From Orychophragmus violaceus (taxonomy: Eukaryota; Streptophyta; Magnoliopsida; Brassicales; Brassicaceae): a DNA stretch of 64,000 nt. The notes beneath the pieces were generated by a model that was not told where the DNA came from, ran no database searches, and saw nothing but the letters and a program-made list of their open reading frames with translations. Positions within the stretch are counted from its first letter, which is position 1; every line of letters starts with the position of its first letter. Made by a program: the position numbers and the translations under genes. Where the stretch lies: contig CM058230.1 of assembly GCA_030180135.1 (NCBI GenBank), positions 22,962,067-23,026,066 of the forward strand, in the 5' to 3' direction. Of this stretch, positions 1 to 12,874 are shown one piece after another.

Positions 1-319
1 AATCTTCTTAGTGGCATGCTGATGATGAGCTGAGCTAGATGTCTTGACCTTGGTCTCCACTTGAGCTAAGATAAGCTCATACGCCTTGTTGGATCTTCTC
101 GGCTCCATAATCTCTTCTCCATGTGGTATGATTCCTCCTGGGTCATATGTCTTCTTAGGATTGATTGTTGGATGTATAATCAGTCCTATGCCTGGTTTTG
201 GATCAGAAATCATTGTGGCCTTGACTTCTCTTTGTTTCTTTGCGCTGCTTGACGTAGTGATTGAGTCAGCGATTGAGTTAATCAGCGCCTGGTCTGGTCT
301 GGTTCTGATGACCGCATCA
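1..319 (-). repeat. 3' LTR, partial
   Basis: Matches the right part of the LTR at 3350-4482 and ends at the shared CA at 319. It is followed by a pyrimidine-rich stretch that reads as a polypurine tract on the minus strand. About 810 bp of this LTR lie outside the window. In the minus direction the open frame of the interior runs straight into it. Confidence 0.85.
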
Positions 320-1690
320 TACCCTCCCTCTTCAAGAAGTTTTGACCTCAAAACTTGTTCACCTGCACATAGATAAGTCAAGTTAGTCCAGTGAAGTGTA
401 TGAGGGTTTAGAAGATTACCTTGGGAATCATTTTGATTCTGATGTAGTTGTTGAGCATCCGGCGGTTCTTCTTTGAGTAGATAGGACAGCAATGCTCCTC
501 TTCTTTGAGCTGATATGACGCTTCCTTTGCTGATCTTGCTCATGCTCTCCTTAAGACCTGCAAATATCTCATCACCTTGGCCAAGAAACAAGTGGATTAT
601 GGGTTTCTCATGATGAGATAAACTTGCTCTCAAAATACTTTTGACAAAATGCCGTTGCTCTCCTCGTGGACAGAACATTGATTCCTCATTTGACAAGTTC
701 ATTGAGTTATCAAGAACAAACTGATTATAAGAATTACTTACCCGATGCACACCTTTAGTGTTTTGATTCAGCTTGGATACCATGGTAAGATGTCTGAATG
801 TGGGATCTGGTGGTTTCTCCTTGATTTCTCCTTTGGTTCCAACACTCTTAGCTCTACTTTCTTCATCACTTGAATCTAGGGGCAAGTGCATTATACCAGT
901 AGCATGAGAGTTAGAGTTAGACACTTTAAGTTCAGAGACAACCTCATGTTTGGTTGAAGCATGATATAATTCAAGCCTTTGGTTTGCGTGTGGCTCATGT
1001 GTGGAAACATGGCTCGGTTTTGGTCTCTCTTTCAAGACTCCTTCTTCCCGTGGCTTCTTGATCTTTATCAGACCTGTACCTAAGTCAACTCTTAAGGGAA
1101 AGAGCAAGTGAATTATATCTGAGTTTGAGACTTTAAAAACAGGTTGCACAAGGTTGGAGCTTACCATTATGGATGTGACAAGCTGGTTCAGAGTCACATC
1201 TCTCCTGGTGCATGTACTACTAGAGGTTTTATGCTCTAGGCCATCATTGGTTAAAGCTCCCTGATCTTTCTCATCTTGATTCCTTTGTGTTGATGGTTCT
1301 GTCCGAAACTTGACTTCATGACCTATATCTTTCTCAAGTTCTCTTGGACAAGACAAATGCATTATCATATCCTTGGAATCATTATAAACTGTTTGAGTAA
1401 GACAATTACTCACCTTGCCTTGTTCATGTCTTGGTGCATCAGTCATGATGGTACCTTGAATGTACTCTTGTCCTTCACTAGCTTGTAGCTCATGACATTG
1501 GTGTTGCTCCACTTCTTCTTTAACACCTAAACTTTTATGAACCTTTTGGTCCAGACACAAGTGCATCATAACAGTGGTTGGACAAACAAGTTTATTCACT
1601 CTAAGTTCAGAATTCACCTTGTTTGCTTGCACCTCACGGTTGTTGTCCTTTTGACTTGTGTGCTCTTGAGCTACTTGGCTGCGACTCTCC
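1..1690 (-). pseudogene. Repetitive downstream frame of the gag-type protein, reading into the 3' LTR
   Basis: Read on the minus strand, one frame stays open from about 1690 to the window edge, more than 550 codons, crossing from the interior into the LTR at 319. It contains a recurring three-residue motif, Met/Ile-His/Asn-Leu, near 1560, 1353, 1105, 885, 700 and 589; a further copy is in the gag frame near 1918. The motifs sit in charged, low-complexity sequence, which suggests a divergent tandem-repeat protein. It is offset by one base from the zinc-knuckle frame (1671-2594), so a single indel near 1671-1697 would join them. In the complete right-hand LTR the same frame stops at 3843, which predicts a C terminus encoded by the LTR. 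I do not recognise a function. Confidence 0.6.
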
Positions 1691-2594
1691 TTTCTCTAGA
1701 GATGACCATAGCTCTCTTACGGCAGTCACCATGCGATGTAGTCTGGTGTGTGACATCTATGGATGTTGGTAGCATCACTTGATCAGGTTGTGATGTTGGT
1801 GCATCGGTCCACTTGACTTTTTCATTCTCCTTTGAACAAATCAGGTTTGGTAGTGTACTCTGACCTCCATGCTCTTCTTCTGATCTTGTTCCTGATTCAA
1901 AATCCTTGGGCAAAGACAAGTGCATGAGTCTTGAATTGGAAATTAAATTATCAGATTGCACAAAGTTATCATTTGTGTCAGTTACTTCCAATTTCAACTC
2001 TGATGTTATTTCTTTGAACAACTTCCTAGATGGACAATTTGTAGCAAAATGCCCTCTTCTATGGCACCTATAACATGTGGGCTCTTTGGAATTTACAAGG
2101 TTAGAACACTTACCTTGTGTTGGCGTGTCTCGCAACTTGAGTGAGGCATCAAAGCTAGGCCCGGTTGCATTGGGTGAAGCTTTGCGGCTGTGCTTCTGCT
2201 CTTGCTTCTTTGGGTACAAAATCTCCATGATCTCCTGCCATTGCTGATCCTGCTTGGCTTGAAGAGTCTTCTTAGGTTCTTGATAGCAATCAGACTTGGG
2301 TTTTGGAGCAGCTTGTGCTTCGGATGCAATCTTCACTCTCTTGGTTGTGGTTTGAAGCTTCTCCACAAATTCCTTTTTCATCCTGGACTTGAGATCTCTC
2401 CAATCCAGTATTGGCTTCTTAAGGATGGTTGGTGTGCTCTCCTTTAGCCACCATTCATAAGCCTTTCCTATGAAGGCTGAGACAGCTTGTACTAGCCTCC
2501 TTTCTTTTGGAACTTTGTTAACTTGTAACCACTCCTCCATGTTGTTTTCCCATTGCACGTATGCTTCAGGGTTACTGCTTCTTCCTGAAAACAT
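1671..2594 (-). pseudogene. Gag-type protein with CCHC zinc knuckle
   Basis: A 307-residue frame whose N terminus has the usual plant gag opening, F-x-G-R followed by P-E-A-Y-x-x-W-E and the M-E-x-W-L region of a retrotransposon gag domain (about residues 2-110). A CCHC zinc knuckle, C-Y-R-C then G-H and N-C, lies near residue 173-186. Such proteins form the virus-like particle and bind element RNA in the cytoplasm. The gag homology seems to begin upstream of the listed Met in another frame (2595-2690), and the C terminus is cut by a one-base shift near 1671-1697. At least two frameshifts therefore mark it as a decayed copy. No pol genes follow. Confidence 0.75.
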
Positions 2595-2694
2595 TAGGGA
2601 ACCTCTTCTTCGGTTTGTTGGCTGCCTCGTGCTGGTTCGTTGGACTGTCGCATTCCTTGTACCAGTGAGCTGTCGTTGAGCTGGTACATGGTAT

Positions 2695-3334
2695 GAAGTA
2701 ACTACATGGTTTTTGAATCCAGTCTTCTGCCTAGGGGGTGGTACTCTCCATACATGTCTTGAGTTAGTTCCTGAAACAATTCAAACTAGAAGAGTATCAA
2801 TGGGTTCTCTAACCTTTCCTCTCTTTTTTTTTGTAAAATTTCGAAAACTTTTAAACTTTGGGTAAGGATATCACTCTTTCCTTTTAAAAATGGCACACGT
2901 TTTGGTAAGGTAAAAATTTGGAAAACAAATTATTTGCCAATTAAAGAGGAGCCTTTTGATATTAACTTTCGAAATCTCTTTGAGAAAACAAAAAGGAAAG
3001 AAACACTTTGGACCAAAAATTCTTATGAAAATCGGATCAAAAATGTTAAACTTCTTCTTCTTTGTTAAATTTTTTTTTGTTTTTGATAAATGCAAAAATA
3101 AGATCTAAAACAAAAGAACACAAAACAAACCTTTTTTTTTATTCAAGATGCAGAACAAAACGATTTTTTTTTATGGCTTTTGATTAAGAATGCAAAACAA
3201 AACGATTTTTATGGTTTTTTTCTTTGAGATGAAATGAAACAAAAACTAGATGCAATAACAAAACAAATCAGAGAATATAAACTAAGAAATAACCGAAAGG
3301 TAAGGATAGATTACACCTGATGTAGGAACCTTTC
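2695..3334. other. AT-rich leader of the left element
   Basis: Between the primer site and the gag-like frame the sequence is A/T-rich with T runs and a twofold repeat of an AACAAAACGATTTTT-type unit around 3120-3215. I see no coding frame worth naming; it is probably the transcribed leader. Confidence 0.5.
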
Positions 3335-3347
3335 GGCTCTGATACCA
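3335..3347 (-). other. Primer-binding site, initiator tRNA-Met type
   Basis: The minus strand reads TGGTATCAGAGCC, the standard plant site complementary to the 3' end of initiator tRNA-Met, two bases from the LTR start at 3350. It fixes the minus orientation of the element. Confidence 0.9.
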
Positions 3348-3349
3348 GA

Positions 3350-4482
3350 TGATGCAAGATGGAAGCGTGGGTGATGTAGAACAGGGACTGAAGTCTCTCT
3401 CTTCTAGATCGTGAATGATGAAAAGGATGAATGAAGTGATTGACTCTCTCAACCGGTGGGTTTGATTGACTCTCTCAATCGGTGGTGAACTAGTTCTACT
3501 TGAGTCACACAAGCAAATCTAATCCAATAATCCTTGGAAACAATTGAATCACTCAAATGAATCCTAAGACAAAAGATCTTAACAAATACACTCTTTGAAA
3601 GAAACTGAATAATACTTTGATTGAAGGTTGAAAGGTGAATAATACAAAGGAATATGCTAAGCTTATATAAGCTATACACAACGGTCATATGACCAAAAAT
3701 AAAGAAGAAAATCGAAACTTAATGAAACTAGCCGTTGGAGCTGATTTTGGTGAGGATCCTTGATCTTGTTGCTTTCTTTGTATCTGGATGGCTTTAAGGG
3801 ATAAGTGAGGATCCTTGGGACAGCTTGATTGACAAACAACTCTCAGCTTGCATTCTTGGAAATAAGTCGTTGGTGTTTGATCTCTTTCTTCTCCAAAAAT
3901 GGTAAGTATGACTTGTTGAAGTTATGGAGAATCTTGTGTGGTCTTGTGCAGCTGGCGACGTCTAGACTTGATGGAAAGGAGCTCAATACACTGTAGTTTT
4001 GATAGGTAAACGTTTGGTGCTGAATTGACCTTCCAAATATGAATGCTTCCATATATGGCAAGTCTGCTGAGCTAGTGCCGATGCTACTTCCTGAGCTAGC
4101 TGTGATGCTACATATGGTTAGCTCCTTTTCGGTATCTTCTTCTTGTGTCATCTTTTGGGGATGAATCTTCTTAGTGGCATGCTGATGATGAGCTGAGCTA
4201 GATGTCTTGACCTTGGTCTCCACTTGAGCTAAGATAAGCTCATACGCCTTGTTGGATCTTCTCGGCTCCATAATCTCTTCTCCATGTGGTATGATTCCTC
4301 CTGGGTCATATGTCTTCTTAGGATTGATTGTTGGATGTATAATCAGTCCTATGCCTGGTTTTGGATCAGAAATCATTGTGGCCTTGACTTCTCTTTGTTT
4401 CTTTGCGCTGCTTGACGTAGTGGTTGAGTCAGCGATTGAGTTAATCAGCGCCTGGTCTGGTCTGGTTCTGATGACCGCATCA
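3350..4482 (-). repeat. 5' LTR, complete (1133 bp)
   Basis: Starts TGATGC next to the primer site and ends GCATCA at 4482, where similarity with the left copy stops. It contains a 177-codon frame on the minus strand (3843-4376) in register with the interior protein frame that enters the other LTR. In the 5' copy this is probably untranslated. Confidence 0.85.
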
Positions 4483-4575
4483 TTTCCCTTCTTTCTCCTT
4501 CGTACTCTTATTTTTTCTAGAGTTTACTATGATCTAAGAGTGGTGGATGAGTGAAAATGAGTGCAGGGGGTCGTT

Positions 4576-4585
4576 CTATTTATAG
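4576..4585 (-). promoter_or_regulatory. TATA box
   Basis: The minus strand reads CTATAAATAG. The cluster of CCAAT/ATTGG boxes lies upstream, and the retroelement boundary at 4482 is about 95 bp downstream, so the insertion sits near the expected transcript start. Confidence 0.5.
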
Positions 4586-4613
4586 GGCCTAGGTTACTTC
4601 GATCAGGGGTAAG

Positions 4614-5010
4614 CTCGACCAATGGGAAGAAGGTATGTTTCTTTACTGATAATGATGAGGCCTGAAACCAATCAGAACATGGCACACATTTCACATCCTG
4701 ACAAGTAGGGATAATGGTCCAATGAGGTCGAAACACTTCTCCTCCAGCTTTGGGAATTTTTGACCAATCGGACGATAACACGAAACTGATAAGATTTTGG
4801 TCCAATGGGAGTGTGGAATTTCTCCTCCATCTTTGGGAAGCTAAACCAATCAAATGAGGGAAATCAGTTCCATGTAATGTCAGCATGCTTCTGGTCCAAT
4901 GGGATCATGCCATTCCTTGAGCAGCTTAGTTTTTGTGAGGAAAAAACCGGTAAACAAAAATCATCCAATTTTGTTTGGATAAGAATGAATTCTGGTGGCC
5001 AATGGGAGTG
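4614..5010. promoter_or_regulatory. Cluster of CCAAT boxes in an 83-bp diverged repeat
   Basis: About eight CCAAT motifs occur in under 400 bp, mostly as CCAATGGG, CCAATGAG or CCAATCRG. Part of the block is a diverged tandem repeat: the CTCCTCCA-CTTTGGG unit starts at about 4738 and again at 4821. CCAAT boxes are NF-Y-type sites in plant promoters; the density is the notable point. Confidence 0.5.
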
Positions 5011-5462
5011 AGGCACGCGGTCTCACAATGATGTTATCCTCTTCCCAAGCTGCTCAGATTGACGTGGCTGATCTGTTGGAGAATCGTTCCGCATATCGGT
5101 CCTTACCGATTCACGTTATTTAGCCATACGGGTCGTTGTAAGGCCGTTGTGGTAAATCTTTGTTTCCCCTCGGAACAACTGGATTTTATTGTGAACAAAT
5201 ATCATAGTAGATTCCATCTTGATTCTTGAATTAATTCGGGGTTGTTCCAAGTCATTTCGGGATTTTTAGCTTCCTCGGCTGTTTTTATCGTCGGTCTTCT
5301 CGGAGGTGCTTGTGAGCTGTCTTCTGATTTCCTCGTCCGTTCTGATTTTTATCTCTACCTAAACTCTCATTATTTCTTCCATAGAGGTTTTGAAATCATT
5401 CTTCCCGCGTTTCCTCATCGTTGACGTTTTGGTCGTCCTTAGCTCCCGGCAGGGTCATTACA

Positions 5463-6428
5463 CCGACGCTCCCTTGAATGTGTCAGATGATCCTTGGGGT
5501 TGTTTGCATTTGTCTTTGAAGCGACGGTTTTTTCCAGAGTGTCGGCTCTGATGGTTTGATGATCGTCCGTCTTGGTTTGAATTGAAGTTTCCCCGCGCTG
5601 CCCGTTCCGCTGCTAACCCGATTTCTACGCTTACCGCTTTCTCCACCAAGTCTGTGAGGCTTACAATGATCCCCACCGCGAGTCTGCTCTCCAACTTGGG
5701 TCGAAGACCGAACAGAAAGTGATCATTCCCTCTTCGTCTCCGTTATTGTTGCCCACATAACCCTTAATTCACATGAACTCAGATTCATTCTCTCGAACTG
5801 ATTTACTCCCTTGTTCGAGGTTAGCAAAATCCCATTATAGTCGACGCCTTGACTCTGAGGTAAATTACTGGCGCTCAAATTCCTCCTTGAACGCTGACCA
5901 GGTCTTCGCCATATGTCCCACATGGGTTTCCCGACTTTCCCACCAATCGGCTGCATCTCGGTCTAGATAGTAAGCTCCAACGCTTAGCTTGTAGTCCTCT
6001 GATCATCTTGTAGCCTTGAAGTTCTTCTCCACCAATCGGATCCATCGGTCAGCGACTAACGGGTCAGTTCTACCGGATAAGTGTGTATTCCCCATCTTCT
6101 TCATCAAGGAGATCAAAGATAAAAACGGTGGTCGATTCGTCGCATCGGGGGTTACTTGTGGTGATTGCATAGCTCGAGTCATTACGTCATGAAGCATTTT
6201 AAGGGTATGCTCCGGCTCCGGGTTTACATCTTGGCCTCCTTCCGCATTCTGATCATTCCTTGGCATCTCCTTAGGACGATCATTGCTAGATTCAGTATCT
6301 TCGATGTCTTTTTCTGCAGTCGCTTGCGCCTGATCTGACTGCCTTCCCTGGTTTCTCAAATTTTCTGGTGACTTGGCCGGTTCCTCATAACCCAATCCTC
6401 GGCGTTCCGAAACCTGTTCTGACCCCAT
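5463..6428 (-). pseudogene. Gypsy-type gag, frameshifted and truncated
   Basis: The minus-strand frame from 6428 begins with a Met after an untranslated leader and primer site. It contains G-N-T-H-L-S-G-R-T-D-P followed by A-D-R-W-I and E-K-N-F, the opening of a plant gypsy gag domain (residues about 113-138). Homology continues through frame changes into 5723-5956 and 5458-5694, where an L-V-E-K-A segment and a basic, Asn/Ser-rich tail resemble the gag C terminus. At least two frameshifts separate these pieces. The reading stops at 5462 where the LTR-like block begins, before any zinc knuckle or pol. It is a dead fragment of the element whose 5' LTR is 6619-9086. Confidence 0.7.
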
Positions 6429-6601
6429 AGCCTTACCATGCCCGCCACTACTGATTGCTCAGTTCTCCATCTGCATCATAAACGGGTAATGACAAGTCCT
6501 AGCTAAACAGTACGTGTCTGGTTTCCTAATGTCATTTTCGCAACTCCATTTTGACTCGATAAATCTGAAAACAATTGTTGTATGAGCACAATCGGAACCA
6601 T

Positions 6602-6613
6602 GCTCTGATACCA
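6602..6613 (-). other. Primer-binding site, initiator tRNA-Met type
   Basis: The minus strand reads TGGTATCAGAGC, five bases from the LTR that starts at 6619. Confidence 0.85.
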
Positions 6614-6618
6614 CCTTT

Positions 6619-9086
<2,468 letters not shown>

Positions 9087-9348
9087 AAGCAGCCAGGACA
9101 TGATGACTTGATCTGTTTGAAACCACATGTGATGGTCGGGATTAGGAATAAGTGTGTTGGTTCCATTGATATTCCGTGCGTTGATCGTCGGAGGTGGTCG
9201 GTGAAACCTGCCGGTGACAAAATTGAGAAGATTCTGGCCATTAAGAAACGCCGTGAACTGATTTTTTCTAGAGAATGTAGTTTTTCTCTGTGAGTTTTAC
9301 CGTAACCGAGTTAACGATATTGAGAGAGGGAGGAGCATAAACATCCAT
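9087..9348 (-). pseudogene. Copia gag N-terminal fragment
   Basis: Read on the minus strand from the ATG at 9348, the translation shows the plant Copia gag opening: V-T-V-K-L-T-E-K-N-Y, then Q-F-x-A-F-L-x-G-Q-N-L, and near the break M-W-F-Q-T-D-Q-V-I-M-S-W-L-L. A TAG stands where the conserved Trp of the N-Y-x-L-W motif is expected, consistent with TGG to TAG, and one extra A in the following A run shifts the frame. The fragment ends at 9086 where the gypsy-type LTR starts, so that LTR inserted into this older Copia copy. Confidence 0.75.
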
Positions 9349-9363
9349 GGTCCTGTCATCCCT

Positions 9364-9375
9364 GCTCTGATACCA
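9364..9375 (-). other. Primer-binding site of the Copia remnant
   Basis: The minus strand reads TGGTATCAGAGC directly after the presumed 5' LTR and just upstream of the gag ATG. Confidence 0.8.
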
Positions 9376-9833
9376 TATAAGAAAAAATAGAATTTAAGAA
9401 AGAGAGATGAAGACTAATATTTTGTTTGATTTCATTTCATTAACAATATTCGACTTAAGGGATTACAAAACAGAGACTGTATATTTATACAAGGACAAAG
9501 AGGATGATCCTTTGTAAACTTTAATCGCCAGCTGTCTCACTTTGTCATTACTCACTGTCAGATAGATTTAAGAGAGCATTGAAACAGTTCTCTGTATAGA
9601 CGGCTCCGATTGTACGAGACTGCAGAGTATGCTTTTTGGTCGCATATGATCATTGAACATATGACGGTTGCGACTTAATGTCTTGATCTAACGGCTGTGA
9701 CTTGTTCAACCCTTTTCTGGTTTGAACACACTTGGGCCTCCACTGTTGTTGGGCCAGATGAATCTGTTTCTTCTTTGTTGGGTCTGGAACGATGTCTCTT
9801 GATGTTGTTTCAAAAGTTTGAAAACCTGGAACA
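9376..9833 (-). repeat. 5' LTR of the Copia remnant
   Basis: Follows the primer site on the expected side. It contains a minus-strand TATA box (TATAAATATA, 9480-9489) and ends with a TGTTCCAGG-type start on the minus strand. The inner end lacks a clear CA, so the exact limits are uncertain. Confidence 0.55.
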
Positions 9834-10206
9834 CATTATCCGCCATGGTTGAGTTGATAGGTTCGATCCTCTTCAACTGTATTTTGATTTTTTTAAAAAT
9901 AAAATATTAAAACTTTGATCTTATAAATTTTATACAAGATTAAACCGAAAATCTATATGTCATCTGTGTGGACATCCATTAACGGAAAACAACGTCGTTT
10001 ACAGTTTTGGTGGAATTGGCCACATTTTAAAAGCTCATGTTTCTATTTCAAAATTTTAAATAGTTTTTCGTGGATTTGGCATTGCTCAATAAATCGTGCA
10101 TGTAAAATTGTTTACAACTAAGTTTATAAGGGAATAAAAGAAAGTAAGTCAAGGCATTTGACTCTTTGAAATAGGTTCAGATCGGATTTTTACAGATACA
10201 AGGTCA

Positions 10207-10258
<52 letters not shown>

Positions 10259-10641
10259 TAAAGACCCATTTATATTCGATTATTTTTAGCTCATTACTCA
10301 GGGATTGTGTCAGTTTAGGACCTTAGGTCTAACAATAATATATTTGTAAAAACAAACTTTTGAGATGTTATTCGATTCAGGTATTTTCAGATATTTTATA
10401 TAAAAACCTTTAAAAAATCAGAAAACTGTAAAATATTTAAATGTTCTATAAAATACCCGAGAAAACTTGTAAAAATATCTAAAAACTACATGTTTGATTG
10501 GATCATATTAGGTTATATTTGATCTTATCGTACCCATTATGAATATATTCTATTATATACTTAATATATTATATATTAGCAGGTTTCTGTCGAATACCCA
10601 AACAAGTAAGACTCGAATCCGACCGAGATTCGTGGAGGGTC
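9834..10641. other. AT-rich intergenic DNA with a (TA)n tract
   Basis: No coding frame or element end recognised. A (TA)n microsatellite of about 44 bp lies at 10212-10255. Confidence 0.6.
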
Positions 10642-10892
10642 AAATTCTCAAATGCTCTTTGACTCAAAGTCAAAGTCTGTCATACTCTCCTCTAATCTAC
10701 CATACTCTCTACTCTTAATGAAATAATGTAATTTCGATTTTGTCCCTACGATTTTTTATTAATTTATTTTAAAATTTTAGATTTCAAATTTCAAAATTCA
10801 AATTTTGGAGCTCAAATTTCAGAATTCAAATTTCAAATTTCAAAATTTGGAGCTCAAATTTCAAATTTTAGATTTTTTTAATTTCAAAACAA

Positions 10893-11101
10893 ATTCGTAA
10901 TGGTACAACTTGGTTCAACTGAGTACAACTTCGTAATGGTACAACTTGGTTCAACTGAGTACAACTTTGTTCAACTGAGTACAACTTTGTTCAACTGAGT
11001 ACAACTTGGTTCAACTGAGTACAACTTGGTTCAACTGAGTACAACTTCGTAATGGTACAACTTGGTTCAACTGAGTACAACTTGGTTCAACTGAGTACAA
11101 A
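10893..11101 (+). repeat. 20-bp minisatellite
   Basis: Units of GTACAACTTGGTTCAACTGA occur about nine times, with variants carrying TTTG for TTGG and an interspersed CGTAATG segment. It is inside the putative TIR element. Confidence 0.9.
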
Positions 11102-11207
11102 TTTATAGTTATACCGAGTTATACTAAGTTGCACGATATTTTGGTACAACTTAGTATACCTATTGCGTGGTTATACTTCTGCGATTTCTCTGTATCTTTT
11201 CGTCCAA

Positions 11208-11286
11208 ATCCGTATTTCTGGGTTTTCTCATCTTCTCTTTCAGATCTGTACTTCTGGTTTTCTCATCTTTTCATCCAGATCTGTAG
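11208..11286 (+). repeat. Short tandem repeat, TTTCTGGTTTTCTCATC type
   Basis: Two adjacent copies of a 40-45 bp unit ending in CAGATCTGTA. A further partial copy (GGATTTCTGGGTTTTCTCAT) lies near 11417. Confidence 0.6.
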
Positions 11287-11461
11287 ATAACATAAACAAA
11301 ATCAAAGCAATTAAAAAATTCAGAGAATCCGAAACTGAAGAAATGAAAAATCAAATCTAAATAAGAGAAAAGGAGAAGAAATTTCAAATCGAAAGAAGAA
11401 GAAAAACAACAAATACCGGATTTCTGGGTTTTCTCATGAGAGAACTTGAAGGAAAAGAGAA

Positions 11462-11811
11462 AATGAATGAAGAACAAAGAGAGAAGGGAGAAATCGTGAG
11501 AGGAGGCACAATAAATAAGAAGTTATGAGAAATATATTAGGTTAAATAAGGCGGTGGCATGTCTCCGTAAATAGTTAGATTCATTAAGGTTTAATATGTC
11601 TTTTATGATATTTTCGAATTAAAATAAATCTTAAATAATGAATGAAGAACAAAGAGAGAAGGGAGAAATCGTGAGAGGAGGCACAATAAATAAGAAGTTA
11701 TGAGAAATATATTAGGTTAAATAAGGCGGTGGCATGTTTCCGTAAATAGTTAGATTCATTAAGGTTTAATATGTCTTTTATGATATTTTCGAATTAAAAT
11801 AAATCTTAAAT
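11462..11811. repeat. 175-bp tandem duplication
   Basis: The sequence from 11462 repeats from 11637 with a single difference noticed (GTCTCC against GTTTCC). The near-identity means a recent duplication, younger than the neighbouring decayed elements. Confidence 0.9.
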
Positions 11812-11875
11812 AAATTAATTATTATGAGAGGAGTATTTGAGAATTTGACTGAAAGTCAAAGAGCTCTAAAGAATT

Positions 11876-12777
11876 TAATTCATTCGTGGATCCTTGATCA
11901 GTATACTCAACATGTTACTTTTGTCTAATTTAATATTAGATTCAAAAAAAAAAAATACTCAACATGTTAATTTTGTAAGATCAACATTTAATTCGAACCA
12001 ATTTTTTGAGTTAGATCCTTGGATCCATGTAAGAAATTCTCTATGTTTCTTATTTTACGACTGTCAACTTCGAATATTGAACATGATGTATTCATTCAAC
12101 GAACTAACGCAGCTCCAGACTAGTCGGTCCGAATTAGAAAGAAAACTGTAAAAACAATTGCAAGTTGGACCCGGGCCTGTAACAGCCTCACCTCTTCTTT
12201 TTCTAAAGCTCTTGGGCTTTTCTTAGTCAAATACGTGATTGGCAAGATCAACCTCGTCTACACAGAAGCTGCACTTTTTTGACCGAGCAACAAAGACAAA
12301 TCTTTATATAGGACAAAGAGAATCAGTTTATTTTTTACGTTCTGTATCCACTCAAACTTTCGCATTAGATGCATCATTATTAAAGCATCTAATTCGATCA
12401 AACTAAGACGAATAACCAACAGTAACTACTATTAACCGTTTCTTTTACACTCACGGCATATAATCTTGAACATTATAAACCCTTGGCCCACACCTCAAGG
12501 TCCGAAGTTGTTTGAATAATGTGCTCTATGCTGTAAAATGTTCTCGAATCAATAATGTTGCTTGTTGTTGAAGCTAATATCCTACACCCTATATCGTATT
12601 AGATCCTTATCTATCAGACTATCATTACCCCAAATTTGTTTAGATATGCACATAGAATCGGCCAAAGCCTCCAAGAATATATTAATTTATACATATACTC
12701 GGAAAGACGTAAAGAAAAAGGGAATAGGATTCCCCCTCATCGTTTTATGTTGGGTTCAAGTACCACATTACATCTCT
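11876..12777. other. Intergenic DNA upstream of the small gene
   Basis: No convincing gene. A TATA-like TTTATATAGG lies at about 12302 with no clear downstream frame. The remainder is AT-rich single-copy sequence. Confidence 0.5.
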
Positions 12778-12785
12778 TATATAAA
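12778..12785 (+). promoter_or_regulatory. TATA box of the small gene
   Basis: TATATAAA lies 90 bp before the ATG at 12875. This leaves room for a transcript start about 30 bp downstream and a short 5' leader. Confidence 0.55.
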
Positions 12786-12874
12786 GAGACCTCCGATAGT
12801 TTTCATAGGTATCTCTAACAGAACCATACTCGGAACAAAGAAAAAGAACTTAAAGGGTTTTAATTTTCAGAAGA

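Larger units (their letters stand above)
1..4482 (-). mobile_element. Non-autonomous gag-bearing LTR retrotransposon (truncated by window edge)
   Basis: The sequence at 1-319 is repeated almost base for base at 4164-4482 (one difference noticed), giving two LTRs in direct orientation around a 3.0 kb interior. A tRNA-Met type primer site read on the minus strand (3335-3347) lies two bases from the right LTR, and a purine tract read on the minus strand (322-332) lies beside the left LTR, so the element runs right to left. The LTR ends are TGATGC and GCATCA, a short inverted repeat. The interior holds only a gag-type frame and a repetitive downstream frame. I see no protease, reverse transcriptase or integrase, so it must have depended on enzymes from elsewhere. 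The left LTR continues outside the window. Confidence 0.85.
4483..5462 (-). repeat. LTR-like segment of another element, cut by the left element
   Basis: On the minus strand this block begins TGTAATGACCC at 5462, a common plant LTR opening, exactly where the neighbouring gag homology stops. It ends where the element at 1-4482 begins. It carries a TATA box near its left end and many CCAAT boxes upstream of it, as expected of an LTR U3. No partner LTR is visible, so it could be a solo or truncated LTR, or a displaced host promoter. Confidence 0.45.
10643..11875. mobile_element. Putative TIR-flanked non-autonomous DNA element
   Basis: The left end (10643-10693) and the reverse complement of the right end (11827-11875) match over about 50 bp with gaps: both read AATTCT, then CTCTTTGACT, then AGTCAA, then ATACTC and CCTCT. 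There is no coding capacity inside, only AAATTTC-type low-complexity sequence, a 20-bp minisatellite and a 175-bp duplication. I could not define a target duplication, so the superfamily is open. Confidence 0.45.

Noticed and set aside
12302..12311. TATA-like sequence as the promoter of another gene
   Set aside because: No plausible coding frame or RNA gene follows before the TATA box of the small gene at 12778.
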